35,217 nucleotides of DNA from Rossellomorea arthrocnemi (GTDB lineage Bacteria; Bacillota; Bacilli; Bacillales; Bacillaceae_B), in contig NZ_CAJGBF010000028.1 of assembly GCF_904424705.1 (NCBI RefSeq), forward strand, positions 1-35,217. Direction: 5' to 3'. Positions 16,721 to 27,100 of the stretch are shown here, in pieces. Under the pieces are notes generated by a model. That model searched no databases. It was not told the origin of the DNA and saw only the letters and a list, made by a program, of their open reading frames with translations. Position numbers and translations under genes: made by a program. Position 1 is the stretch's first letter; every line of letters begins with the position of its first letter.

Positions 16721-16835
16721 GCGCTGAGTAAGTAATTCGTCATGGTAATCATTTAAATTTAGTTACATAGACAATATATTTTTCTTTTTTGTAAATCTAT
16801 TATCCTGAATATTTGGAATTTTATACAAAAAATAG

Positions 16836-16864
16836 TTACCAAGGTTGTCTTTTCAAAGTATAAT
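16836..16864 (+). promoter_or_regulatory. Putative promoter of the RHS pseudogene
   Basis: TATAAT (16859-16864) stands 17 bp after TTACCA (16836-16841). It lies about 38 bp before the pseudogene start codon and may still be active. Confidence 0.4.
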
Positions 16865-16901
16865 TATTTTGTTCTGAAAAATGGGAGGGAGAACCAGTAC
16901 G

Positions 16902-19152
16902 ATGAAAAGAAAAATGAAAGCGCTTTTAGTGATTCAGGTCATAGTCATGATGATCCTATCATCTATGCCTTTATCTGTTTTTGCAGAGGAGTATAACCGT
17001 TCCTCACAAAAGAAAGAGATTACGAAGGTCACACCTTTGGCAGAAGGGAAAAAGTATAAAAAAACCGACGCCATCAACGATTCTCAGCTTAAGGGGTCCA
17101 AAGCCCGGTGAAGAGATCGTTGAAGAACGTACAGAAAACTCAAAAGTGTTTTATGCTGGGGATAATAAGATTACGGAACAGGTTTATTTTGAATCTATTC
17201 ATAAAAAAGAGGGGGAGGATGGATCGTATGAAGAAATTTCAACGGATCTTGTCAATGATCCCTCGGATAAAAATGAGGTAGAGACCGAGAATGCCAATCT
17301 TCATTCTGCTTTCCGGAAGAAAATGAAGAATGGACGGTATGCGACCTTTAGCATCGATGGCCACTCTGTCACGTATTCCATTTTGGAAGCCTCACAGAAT
17401 GGGGATTCACCGTTAAAACCTAAAGATGTTAATCGATGAAGGGAATACAGCAGCCACTGTAAAAATGCAGCAGTCATTTGAATATGACCTGAATGGCAAT
17501 CTGACCAAAACGATACACAATGACGGTTCCACAGTCATCCAGGAATACGATGAACGCAATCTGATGAAGAAAATAACATATGGAACGAACCACTGGACTC
17601 GGTTTGAGTTCGATTAGAACGGGAATCGGGAACTCATGGTCGACTCCAAGAACGGCACGACCACGACATTTTCCTATGCGTACGACAAAAAAGACCGATT
17701 AAAAGAAGAAGTTCAGAATGGTCTGAAAATCGCTTATCAGTATGATCAGAGTGACAATGTCAAACACATCTCCTATCCGACGGAAGAAGGGGATCAGCAA
17801 AAAGATATAGAATATAAGTATGATGAATACGATCGGCTGGAGTCCATACTGGTAGAAGGGAAGAAAGCCCAGGATTTCACCTACAACCAAGCAGGACAAG
17901 TAGATTATACGAATAACTATTTACAATTTGATACAGGTGGATCCTCTTTTGTCAAAGTGGATTATGACTATAACTCCATCGGAAAAACCGCGGCGATCCA
18001 ATATACAAAAGACGGCGAAACCAAGCTTGAAGAATATGAAATGGATTATGATCAACGGGGGTATATGAAGACTGAGAAGTCCTATACACATCGGTGATCA
18101 GGAGAAAACCATTGAAAAGACGTATCAATACAACGAAGCGGGGCAATTAAAAGAGTCAAAACAAGCATCCAATAGTACGAAATATACGTACGATGAAGTT
18201 GGAAACCGAAAGTCGATGATTGAAGGGAAAGACACCTTCGACTATTCCTACAATCAGTTTAATCAGCTGGAAAACCCGAAAAAGAACGGTTTATCTCACG
18301 CCTCGTACGTATACGATCAGCGTGGAAAAAAACAAAAAGAAGTCATGAAAAAGCAAATAGTCGGCGTCTTGAAAGATGTGACGACGAATTATACGTACGA
18401 TGACGCCAACCAATTAGCTCAAGTGGAAACCCTGACCCCTGGAAAAGACACGTCCAGAGTGAAGAACTGGCATAATGGGGACGGACAGCGGATCCGCCGG
18501 GACACAGACGGTACCATCACCAATTATGTATACGATGAACACGCCCTTCTGTACACTGCCGATGAAAACAATCGAAAGATCACAGAAAATGTCCTGAACC
18601 CCGATGGAGAAATCGTCGCATCCAAGCGATTTGACTGAAACTATGAAAATCAATACTTCTTCTATCACTACGATCTGAGAGGAAGCGTCACCAATGTTGT
18701 CGATTCCGACGCCAATCGGGTCAAAGGATACGACTATGATGACTTTGGAAACATCAAGGAGGTCGGCGACAAGACATTCCATAATGAAGTGAAATTCACC
18801 GGTGCCTTCCACCGGTCTTCACTATATGAACGCCCGATACTACAGTTCTGACACAGGGCGATTCATTTCACAAGATACGTATTCCGGGAACGCATTTGAC
18901 CCGTGGACACAGCATCTGTATACGTATACGAGCAATAACCCGATCAATTATGTTGATCCGACGGGGCATTATGATGTAGATCCGAATGGGAATAAAATAT
19001 TGCCTACTGGGAAATATATTGCAGCTCCAAGTCGGCCAAGTACCGGGCATAGAAGTACTCCGAGTAATGTCATTCAAGGTTTTTTTATACGTGGGGCTAC
19101 CCACTGCCAAATCTACCGCTCATTTCATAACCTATGTGGCGAAACTCCATAG
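16902..19152 (+). pseudogene. Degraded RHS/YD-repeat (WapA-like) surface protein
   Basis: Fragments of one large secreted YD-repeat protein lie in successive frames. A signal peptide (MKRKMKALLVIQVIVMMILS and following) starts at ATG 16902. A frameshift near 17100 leads to an N-terminal segment (EEIVEERTENSKVFYAGDNK...) ending at 17439. YD repeats begin in another frame at 17426, are cut by an in-frame TAG at 17615-17617, continue to 18097, shift again to 18638 (TGA), and end in the RHS core LHYMNARYYSSDTGRFISQD and NPINYVDPTGH (18802-18967). The jump at about 17430 from N-terminal region to YD repeats, and the total size of about 2.25 kb, imply a large internal deletion. The variable C-terminal toxin region is missing or unrecognisable, and no immunity gene is identifiable. 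Confidence 0.85.
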
Positions 19153-19159
19153 GTTTTTT
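19129..19159 (+). terminator. Terminator after the RHS pseudogene
   Basis: AACCTATG pairs with CATAGGTT around an 11-base loop and a further TTTT follows. It overlaps the end of the last RHS fragment, so the original terminator seems to survive. Confidence 0.65.
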
Positions 19160-19382
19160 GATGGATCATCTAGTAAACTTCTTCTAATTTAGAATAACTT
19201 GATTTACTCTCTATGAATGCTATTCTTCACTTAACCGGTATGAATGAAAAAACATTCTATCCTTCCTACCCAAATCATCCCCTTTTTACCCCTCCCCAAA
19301 AGGTATTTTCCCTTAAAACTAGAATAAATACATATCTACTATTATTTCACAAGATCTGTAAAAGAAAGGAAGGAAGGAACCC

Positions 19383-20078
19383 ATGAATTTCAGTAAAACA
19401 AAACGTCTTATCTATGCAAGTGGTCTACTTTCAATTATAGGATTAATATTGCTCTCCATCGTTCTTTATTTTCTGGTTCAAAGCGTCAGGGAGACCTTCT
19501 ATCAGAATACATTCGAGAAGGATTATGAATATAGTTCATTAAAGGAAGATGGAGTGGTGGATCCGGTTCAGGTGTTTCATGGGGTGAAGTTGAATACGTT
19601 TCTCGAGGAAGATGAGGAATCGGGTAAGAAGAGCGGCAATATCCTCTTTGAGGTGAAGGATGAACCGGAAGCCAAGCTTAAAGGGTTTCACGTGGACTCC
19701 GGTCGTGAGGGTATGGGTGCGTTTGATGAGGCCATTCAATATAAGGTGATGGTGGAAAAGGAAACGGGCAAGGAGTCATTCATCATTGCGTTGAAAAAGA
19801 CTCCGGATTCGGAGCCTGCGAAGTATAAGACCTTCAGCATCAACGAAAATGGGGTCATCAAGGCAAGTGAATTCACGCTTGGTACAAAGGATGAGCTGGA
19901 GACGCAATGGATAAAAGGGCTTTCTGATGAAACACATGGGTACTATACAGATCTTCCGTATCAAAAAGGGGGGACGATCTCTCTGGTCACCCTGACCTTC
20001 CTCGGCATTCTTTCTTTAACAGGAGCCAGATGGCTCAGGCGCAGATCGGCTGCTGTTGAAGCGGGGGAGGCTGCTTAG
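19383..20078 (+). CDS. Hypothetical protein with two membrane segments
   Basis: The 231-residue protein is not a family I recognise. One hydrophobic helix lies near the N-terminus (about 11-33) and another near the C-terminus (about 198-215, GTISLVTLTFLGILSLTG), followed by RWLRRR. The stretch between them (about 35-195) is charged and hydrophilic and should face the outside, given the positive residues flanking both helices on the inner side. GAAAGGAAGGAAGG precedes the start. It stands alone between the RHS remnant and a bidirectional terminator. An immunity function for the lost RHS toxin is conceivable but has no support beyond adjacency. Confidence 0.75.
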   Translation: MNFSKTKRLIYASGLLSIIGLILLSIVLYFLVQSVRETFYQNTFEKDYEYSSLKEDGVVDPVQVFHGVKLNTFLEEDEESGKKSGNILFEVKDEPEAKLKGFHVDSGREGMGAFDEAIQYKVMVEKETGKESFIIALKKTPDSEPAKYKTFSINENGVIKASEFTLGTKDELETQWIKGLSDETHGYYTDLPYQKGGTISLVTLTFLGILSLTGARWLRRRSAAVEAGEAA

Positions 20079-20147
20079 GTAAACGTGTTTTGTGAACATG
20101 GCTATTTGTACCATTACGGTACTCATGAAATCATATTCAGGAGATAT

Positions 20148-20184
20148 AGAAAAGAAGCAAGTAACCACTACTTGCTTCTTTTCT
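20148..20184. terminator. Bidirectional terminator between convergent genes
   Basis: A perfect 16-bp stem, AGAAAAGAAGCAAGTA with TACTTGCTTCTTTTCT, has a five-base loop. Its arms are A-rich on one side and T-rich on the other, so it can stop both the 19383 gene and the LysM gene ending at 20194. Confidence 0.9.
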
Positions 20185-20193
20185 AATCTCCTC

Positions 20194-21435
20194 TTATTGA
20201 ACCTTCAACACTTCCCCCACATAAATCCGATCACTGATTAATTTGTTCGCCTTCTTCAATTTCGAAACCGACGTTTTATATTTTTTTGCGATGGCGGAAA
20301 GGGTGTCCCCTTTTCTCACCGTATGTGTTGTGACTTTAGCAGGGGCAGTGTTTTTATCTTTGGATGGTGTTGCCCCCGCGACTTTCAGAGCCTGTCCAAC
20401 GTAGATGATATCTCCCTTTAGATTGTTGAGCTTCTTCAGGCTGCTTACGGTTGTTTGATATTTCTTGGCGATCACGGATAGAGTATCGCCTTTTTTTACT
20501 TTGTATGTCGTCTTGGAAGGTGAAGTGGACTCATTTTTGGCAGGAGCTGGTGCAGATCCTGAAACCTTCAACACTTGTCCGACATAGATGCGGTCACTGG
20601 TCAGATGGTTGATTTTCTTTAAATTGCTGATGGATGTCTTATATTTCTTGGCAATGGCAGAGAGGGTGTCCCCTTTCTTCACTTTATAACTTGTGGTCTT
20701 TTGTGCAGCAGGCTCATTTTTGGAAGGGGCCGTAGAGGAACCGGAGACCTTCAGTACTTGTCCGACATAGATGCGGTCGCTCTTCAAATGGTTGATTTTC
20801 TTCAATTGACTGACGGACGTTTTATATTTCTTAGCGATAGCAGAAAGAGTGTCGCCGCTTTTCACTTTGTACGTACCCGTCGCGTCTGCTTTGACGGGAG
20901 GCGTTTCTCCCAAGAGATAATACATGTCGTTACTGAACGTGATGTGACGTTTTGATTGATACGTCATAGCTACTTGTTTGAACTGTTTCTCCAGATTCTC
21001 GACGTTGACTTCCATATCATTCATCGCAATGGAGTAGTCGTGTTCTGACAAGTCGCCATTTAAGTAGTCGATGGTATCGATTTCGGAATTATATACTTCT
21101 ATTAAACTGTTATAAATGTATTCATCCATGTCTGCGATTCCTTGATTGGAAGGATTGACCGGTGCCTCTTTCTCCAACGCCCCATCGAAGTAGGCCAAAT
21201 ACTCATCGTACAGTTTCATCTGTTCTTTTTCAGATTTGGCCCCATCGATCTTCGTCGTATAGTTTTCCAACGTACGGATGATTTTCGCATAATGAGCGGC
21301 GAATTGGTTCAGCTCAAGCTGATAGTTGATGGTTTGGGCAGCAAGTACAGAATGTTGCGGCTGTAAGAGCGCACTGCTGGAAAATACTAGAGATGTTGCC
21401 AGAATGGAGGCGGTCAGCGTTTTTTTCGTGATCAT
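20194..21435 (-). CDS. Secreted protein with four LysM repeats
   Basis: The 413-residue exported cell-wall-binding protein starts at ATG 21435, seven bases from AAGGAG (an in-frame ATG at 21441 is only one base away). A signal peptide (about 1-33, ending VLAAQ) is followed by a helical region without recognised domain (about 35-180) and four LysM modules at roughly 187-232, 247-292, 308-352 and 367-413. The modules share [15 protein letters not shown] and [10 protein letters not shown]. LysM modules bind the glycan of peptidoglycan. No hydrolase domain such as NlpC/P60 is visible, so it may act as a wall adaptor, or the N-terminal region may hold an unrecognised activity. Confidence 0.88.
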   Translation of the reverse strand: MITKKTLTASILATSLVFSSSALLQPQHSVLAAQTINYQLELNQFAAHYAKIIRTLENYTTKIDGAKSEKEQMKLYDEYLAYFDGALEKEAPVNPSNQGIADMDEYIYNSLIEVYNSEIDTIDYLNGDLSEHDYSIAMNDMEVNVENLEKQFKQVAMTYQSKRHITFSNDMYYLLGETPPVKADATGTYKVKSGDTLSAIAKKYKTSVSQLKKINHLKSDRIYVGQVLKVSGSSTAPSKNEPAAQKTTSYKVKKGDTLSAIAKKYKTSISNLKKINHLTSDRIYVGQVLKVSGSAPAPAKNESTSPSKTTYKVKKGDTLSVIAKKYQTTVSSLKKLNNLKGDIIYVGQALKVAGATPSKDKNTAPAKVTTHTVRKGDTLSAIAKKYKTSVSKLKKANKLISDRIYVGEVLKVQ

Positions 21436-21699
21436 GTTCATTCTCCTTCAAGAATCTATAAGTATAGGGATATTATTCCTTATATGATTATAATAATCTG
21501 TTGAATAAAAGGAAATAGATTTTAGAAGCGTCATGAAACAATATTTTTCGACAAGTTTTATGGAGAATTTTACAGTATTCTAATGTTCTTGTCGTAAACC
21601 ATTTACACTCCTCCATTACAATAGGGAGAAATCATGCTTAAAGAGAGTTCTTAACAGAAATACTGGAATGATAACTCGTTTGTATGGGAGGACGTTAGA

Positions 21700-23676
21700 A
21701 TGGATTTACGATCACCGGAAAAAAAGTTCCGACCTGAATTAGAGGGTGTCAGAACGGTAGCCGCCTTTTTGGTGGCCATCTATCATATATGGATCGGGTC
21801 GGTTTCTGGCGGGGTGGATGTGTTCTTTATTGTGTCGGGTTATCTGATCACCACCTCATTATTGGCAAAGATGGAGAGGGTTGGACGTATCAACCTATTT
21901 GAATATTGGCTCGGGCTTGCCAGGAGATTATTCCCCCTCGCGTTTACAGTTCTGTTGTTTACGGTTGTGGGTTCTATTTTTATCATGCCTCAGGTGCAGT
22001 GGAAGCAGATCATTGCCGAGGTGTTTTCGTCCGCCTTTTATGTTCAGAATTGGTATTTGGCCAGCAGTGCGGTGGATTATCTTGCTCAGAATAACCAGGC
22101 AAGCCCCCTGCAGCATTTTTGGGCGCTGTCCTTGCAGGGGCAGTTTTACCTCACTTGGCCTTTCGTCATTTTTTTCTCGTTTCTACTGGCGAAAAAGGTG
22201 CTGAAAACACCGGTCAGAAAGACATTATTGGGTGTCCTGATCGGTCTCTTCACCATTTCCATTTCCTATTCCGTTTACAAGACTGCAGTGAATCAGCCTT
22301 GGGCGTATTTTGATACGCTGGCACGTGTATGGGAGTTCAGTTTGGGAGGGGTTCTGGCACTGCTCATTCCTTATTTGACGTTCAGGAAGTCTGTGAGTGT
22401 GGTGATAGGCTGGATCGGATTGGCTGTCATCTGTTTTACGGGAATCCTTCTGCCCGTTTCTACTGTTTTCCCGGGATATGCGGCCCTTCTGCCTACTACC
22501 GGGGTGAGTTTGATCATCATTGCAACGGAGAACTCTGCACGATTTGGCGTGGACAGGTTGCTCGGATCTAAGCCATTCTTGTTTTTTGGCGGGATATCAT
22601 ATGGTTTCTACTTGTGGCATTGGCCGCTGTTGATTTTCTATTACAGCTATTTTGGCGTGGAAACCGTAGCTGTATCAGGGGGTCTTGCCATCATCGCCAG
22701 TGCTTTTGTGCTCTCGTTCCTCTCGGTTAAAATTCTTGAAACCCCCGTACGGAAAATCAGTGTTAAACAGTCCAAAAAAAGACTGGCATCGGTATTATTG
22801 GGCCTGATTCTTCCATTGTTATGTGTGAATACCGTATGGGCTTTATATGTGAAAGATCAGGGTCAGCAACAATATAATTTGAAAGAGTATCCGGGTGCAC
22901 GGGCCATTTCCGAAGGCTTGGAATCTTATCCGGACAAGGATCCCGTACCGTCAGCCCTGTCTGTTAAAGAGGACTTGCCTTCCTTTTATGAGGATCCCGA
23001 ATGCTTCTCGAATATGGGGGATGCTAAAGTGACCGTCTGCTCACGGGGAGAAACGGACCAGCCCGAATATACGATCGCCCTCGTCGGCGGTTCTCATTCG
23101 GGACACTGGTTCCCTGCACTGGAAGAGCTGTCCCGCAAGATGAACATTCAAATCGATATCTACAACAAAGATGCATGCCGGTTCTCGGAAGACGATTTTG
23201 ACGGGCTGTTGAATGAGTCGTGCATGGATTGGAATAAGAAGATACTGGAGATGCTGAAGTCAAACCCGCCTGATATCTTATTTACAACAGCGAACGTGGC
23301 GGACGGGGACACGGTGCCCCAAGGGTATCTCCATCAATGGAAAAAACTCGACGGCATCACCCATATCTTTGCCGTCCGTGACAACCCGGCGATGGAAGGC
23401 GATCCGCCGCAATGTGTGGAAGAAAGGGGCATCGAGGATTGTTCGGTTCCAAGGGATCAAGTATTATCCGGAGCAGTACCCTGGGAGAATACGGACGGAA
23501 TCCCCGGTAATGTCACATTCGCTGATTTGTCGGAGTATTTCTGTCAAGACGGCACCTGCCCACCTGTCGTTGGGAACGTATTGGTGTATCGGGACTATCA
23601 TCATATTTCGACACTGTATTCCAGGACACTGGCAGGAGCGGTAGAAGAGGAATTGAGAAAAACCGGACTCTTCTAA
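21700..23676 (+). CDS. OatA-like membrane O-acyltransferase with SGNH domain
   Basis: The 658-residue protein has an N-terminal acyltransferase-3 domain of about ten or eleven membrane helices (about 10-385), with R18 and the catalytic-type H29 in EGVRTVAAFLVAIYHIW and the FFIVSGYLIT motif. A C-terminal SGNH domain follows, with S465 in VGGSHSGHW and D632-x-x-H635 near the end. This two-part layout is that of OatA, which moves acetyl groups across the membrane onto peptidoglycan N-acetylmuramic acid, and of related polysaccharide acetylases. GGGAGG lies eight bases before the ATG. The target polymer is not known here. The neighbouring LysM gene is divergent. Confidence 0.88.
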   Translation: MDLRSPEKKFRPELEGVRTVAAFLVAIYHIWIGSVSGGVDVFFIVSGYLITTSLLAKMERVGRINLFEYWLGLARRLFPLAFTVLLFTVVGSIFIMPQVQWKQIIAEVFSSAFYVQNWYLASSAVDYLAQNNQASPLQHFWALSLQGQFYLTWPFVIFFSFLLAKKVLKTPVRKTLLGVLIGLFTISISYSVYKTAVNQPWAYFDTLARVWEFSLGGVLALLIPYLTFRKSVSVVIGWIGLAVICFTGILLPVSTVFPGYAALLPTTGVSLIIIATENSARFGVDRLLGSKPFLFFGGISYGFYLWHWPLLIFYYSYFGVETVAVSGGLAIIASAFVLSFLSVKILETPVRKISVKQSKKRLASVLLGLILPLLCVNTVWALYVKDQGQQQYNLKEYPGARAISEGLESYPDKDPVPSALSVKEDLPSFYEDPECFSNMGDAKVTVCSRGETDQPEYTIALVGGSHSGHWFPALEELSRKMNIQIDIYNKDACRFSEDDFDGLLNESCMDWNKKILEMLKSNPPDILFTTANVADGDTVPQGYLHQWKKLDGITHIFAVRDNPAMEGDPPQCVEERGIEDCSVPRDQVLSGAVPWENTDGIPGNVTFADLSEYFCQDGTCPPVVGNVLVYRDYHHISTLYSRTLAGAVEEELRKTGLF

Positions 23677-23726
23677 TTTAATGGGAGCTTTGTCATTTAA
23701 TTGATAGATAATAACCTCTACATTGG

Positions 23727-23760
23727 AACGTCCTGCAAATGTGTACAGGGCGTTTTATTT
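23727..23760 (+). terminator. Terminator after the acyltransferase gene
   Basis: AACGTCCTG pairs with CAGGGCGTT (9 bp, one GU) around a ten-base loop and TTATTTG follows. Confidence 0.7.
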
Positions 23761-23804
23761 GTTTATGAGTAAAGGGCAACAATAGAAGCGGGGGTAGAAG
23801 CGGG

Positions 23805-23868
23805 GGGACGGTTCTCGTGCTTCCTTTTTGACCACATTTCGGAACTTTGGAAGCAAAAGAACCGTCCC
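23805..23868. repeat. Inverted repeat with 20-bp arms
   Basis: GGGACGGTTCTCGTGCTTCC (23805-23824) and the complement of 23849-23868 agree at 18 of 20 positions around a 24-bp spacer. Short GAAGCGGGGG direct repeats precede the left arm. From memory, similar accounts-for-nothing palindromes around a GGGACGGTTC core recur in Bacillaceae intergenic regions. It could be a small repetitive element or MITE-like remnant. No coding sequence lies within. Confidence 0.6.
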
Positions 23869-23992
23869 TATGCTTCCTGTTTGGCGCGACCTAGAAGAAC
23901 AGTTACTAAGTCTACAAACATAGTAAAAAATACCCCATTTGTCATATAGCCACCCTCAATCCATCTATTGTAAAATGGAATAGACAGAATAT

Positions 23993-24006
23993 TGCAAGCG
24001 GTTGCA
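23993..24006. promoter_or_regulatory. LacI/MalR/CcpA-like operator 1 before amylopullulanase
   Basis: TGCAAGCGGTTGCA is symmetric at 6 of 7 half-site positions around the central CG. It fits the operator form of LacI-family sugar regulators such as MalR, and comes close to a cre site for CcpA. It lies 126 bp before the amylopullulanase start. Confidence 0.6.
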
Positions 24007-24057
24007 TCAGTTCGAAAAACTACCTCGAGAGTCACCTCACATTTTTTTATTCACTTG

Positions 24058-24071
24058 TGCAAGCGTTTCCG
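24058..24071. promoter_or_regulatory. LacI/MalR/CcpA-like operator 2 before amylopullulanase
   Basis: TGCAAGCGTTTCCG shares its left half with operator 1, 65 bp upstream. The right half is weaker. Two copies before a starch-degrading gene point to control by maltose and/or carbon catabolite repression. I could not place a convincing promoter between them. Confidence 0.5.
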
Positions 24072-24131
24072 CAATTCACCCTAGAGGACTACTATTATTC
24101 TATTAATTCAATTGAAGAGGGGGAAACATGA

Positions 24132-27100
24132 ATGGGAAAAGGAACTAAGCGCCGGTTCTCGATTTTTATGACATTAATGATGTTGATCAGTCTGTGGTCA
24201 CCACTTGCACCGGCAGCTTCTGCTGTGGCTGATGGAAATGCTACGGTTGACTCAACCGATACTAATGATCGCACGGTGCGTTTCACCTATACCCGTGAAG
24301 ATCAACATTATGATGGCTGGAACATCTGGGCCTGGAATACGGGGGTGAAGGATGATCAAATCAACTTCGACTCCTACGAAAACGGAGTGGCGATAGCCAA
24401 CATTGCCGTCGCACCTGAAACGGAGCAGTTCGGATTTGTTCTGCGCAGTACCCAGGATTGGGACACGGCGGAGAAGGAATCCGGCGACCGTTTCATTAAA
24501 GTGAACAAGAACGACTCCCTCACCAAGGCCTACATAACTAGCGGTGTTGAGGAAATCCGCATCGTTCCGGATGGTTCGGCTCCGGTCATCGATCAAGGGG
24601 ATGCGACATTCTACTATCGTGACAAGGACCTTTTCAAAAATGATCAAATGGACACGATTGAAAAGGTACAGCTAAAGTATAACGGAGAGACAAAGGAAAT
24701 GACCTATGAGCCGGAGAATGAGCGCTTCATCCTCCCATTCGATAACATCCCGAATGGAAAAAATGAGTATACCTTTTTAGTGACAAAAGATGGCGTGACG
24801 ACGGAAGTGAGTGATCCGTACAATACCGTTGATGGAAAATCGGTTCTTGATTTCCAAAAAGCCGATCTCGCGGTAACGGGTTCAGTGGCTCCTGCAACTG
24901 TGGATTATAATGAAAACGCTGTCTTAAGTGTTGAGATTGAAGGATTGACAGATGGTTTAGAGATTCAAAAGATCACAGCGGACGTTTCTTCATTAGGCGG
25001 ATCCGAGAAGCTTGAAATCGATCCATCACTAAATGAAGTGACCCTTTCTGTTGATGACGACATTACGGCAGGAACCAAAACCCTTCCGTTAACTGCAGTG
25101 GATTCTTACGGAAACGTTTATAAGGGAAGTACTGAAATCGAAGTGAAATCGAGACAGTCTGTCGGCGATTCCGACCTTGATTGGGATGAGTCGATCATCT
25201 ATTTCATGCTGACAGACCGGTTCTTTAACGGGGATACATCGAATGATGATCCTTATGATTTGAATTATGATAAAAGCAAACGCGGAACGTATCAAGGCGG
25301 GGATTTTCAAGGAATCACGGAAAAGCTCGATTACCTTGATAAGCTCGGTGTGAACACGATCTGGATCAGTCCGGTTGTGGAAAACATCAAGTATGATGTA
25401 CGACAAGGAGAAGATGGAGAGACATATTTCGGATACCACGGCTACTGGGCGAGCAACTTCGGGGAACTCAATCCTCACTTTGGATCCATGGACGATTTCC
25501 ATAACCTGATTGATGAGGCCCATGACCGTGGGATTAAGATCATGGTGGATGTCGTGCTGAACCATACCGGTTATGGACTGAAAGAGATCGATGGCGAGTT
25601 GCCTGAGGATCAACGTCCTGCAGGCTATCCGACCGACGCCGAGCGTGAAAAGTACGGTGATATCCTTCGTCAGGGCAGTGTTGGTACAGACGAAGTGGTC
25701 GGTGAACTGGCCGGACTTCCTGACGTCATCACAGAAGACCCGGATGTTCGTCAGCAGATCATCGACTGGCAAACCGATTGGATTGAGAAAGCGAAAACGG
25801 ATAAAGGCAACACCATCGACTATTTCCGTGTCGATACGGTGAAGCATGTAGAAGACGCCACGTGGATGGCCTTTAAAAACGCCATCACGGAAAAAATGCC
25901 GGAGCACAAAATGATCGGGGAAGCGTGGGGTGCAAGTGCCGACAATGACTATGGCTACCTTGATACGGGAATGATGGATTCCCTCCTCGACTTCGGATTC
26001 AAGGATGTCGCCCGTGAATTTGTGAACGGCAACCTGAAAGCGGCTAATGATAAACTGACGGCCCGAAACGGAAAGATCGATAACACAGCAACGCTGGGAC
26101 AATTTTTAGGAAGCCATGATGAAGACGGGTTCCTGTATTCATTGGACGGAGATAAGGGTAAGCTGAAGCTCGCCGCCTCCCTTCAGGCAACATCGAAAGG
26201 ACAGCCGGTCATTTACTACGGTGAAGAGCTGGGTCAGAGCGGTGCGAATAATTATCCTCAGTACGATAACCGCTATGACCTGGACTGGAGTAATGTTGAG
26301 AATAATGATGTGCTAGATCACTATTCAAAAATCCTGAACTTCAGGGGGGCGCATTCGGATGTGTTTGCAAAAGGTGAGAGACACACAGTCGGCGGTTCGA
26401 ATAGCGACAAGTTCCTCTTGTTCTCCCGTGACTATAAAGACGACTCTGTATACGTAGGTTTAAACGTGGCGGACGAAGCGAAAGAGATCACGGTGACTGT
26501 AGATTCTCCTGATGCTGTCGTGAGCAACGCTTATTCTGGTGAAACTTATACTCCTGCTGGAGCGGGTGAAGTAACATTGACCCTGCCCTCCAAAGCAGAC
26601 GGCGGTACAGCATTGCTGACGGTTGAAGGCGGGAAGATAACGGGCGCTGTTGCTGGTTCAGGCGGAGGAACAGACCCGGAACCAGTACCCGAAAACAACA
26701 TCAGAATCCACTACAACCGCACAGACGGAAACTACGAAAACTTCGGTGCCTGGCTATGGAATGATGTGGCCTCACCATCGGCTAACTGGCCGACAGGAGC
26801 AACGATGTTCGAGAAAACAGACAGCTACGGGGGATACATTGATGTACCTCTTGCAGAGGGTGCAAAAAACATTGGATTCCTTGTCATGGATGTGACCAAA
26901 GGAGATGCAGGTAAAGATGGTGGAGACAAAACCTTCACGATCACTTCTTCTGAGATAAACGAAATTTGGATCGAGCAAGGATCGGATAAGGTGTCTACGT
27001 TCGAGCCGGTTGATCTGCCTGCGAACACGGTACGTATCCACTATGACCGCGAAGACGGGAACTATGAGAACTTCGGTCTATGGACGTGGGGAGATGTGAA

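Noticed and set aside
21442..21699. Divergent promoters between the LysM and acyltransferase genes
   Set aside because: TATAAT-like boxes are visible on both strands but no -35 at acceptable spacing, so no specific call is made.
25089..26102. 337-residue open frame antisense to the amylopullulanase gene
   Set aside because: It mirrors the GH13 coding strand, has no ribosome site or recognisable domain, and the sense strand carries intact catalytic motifs.
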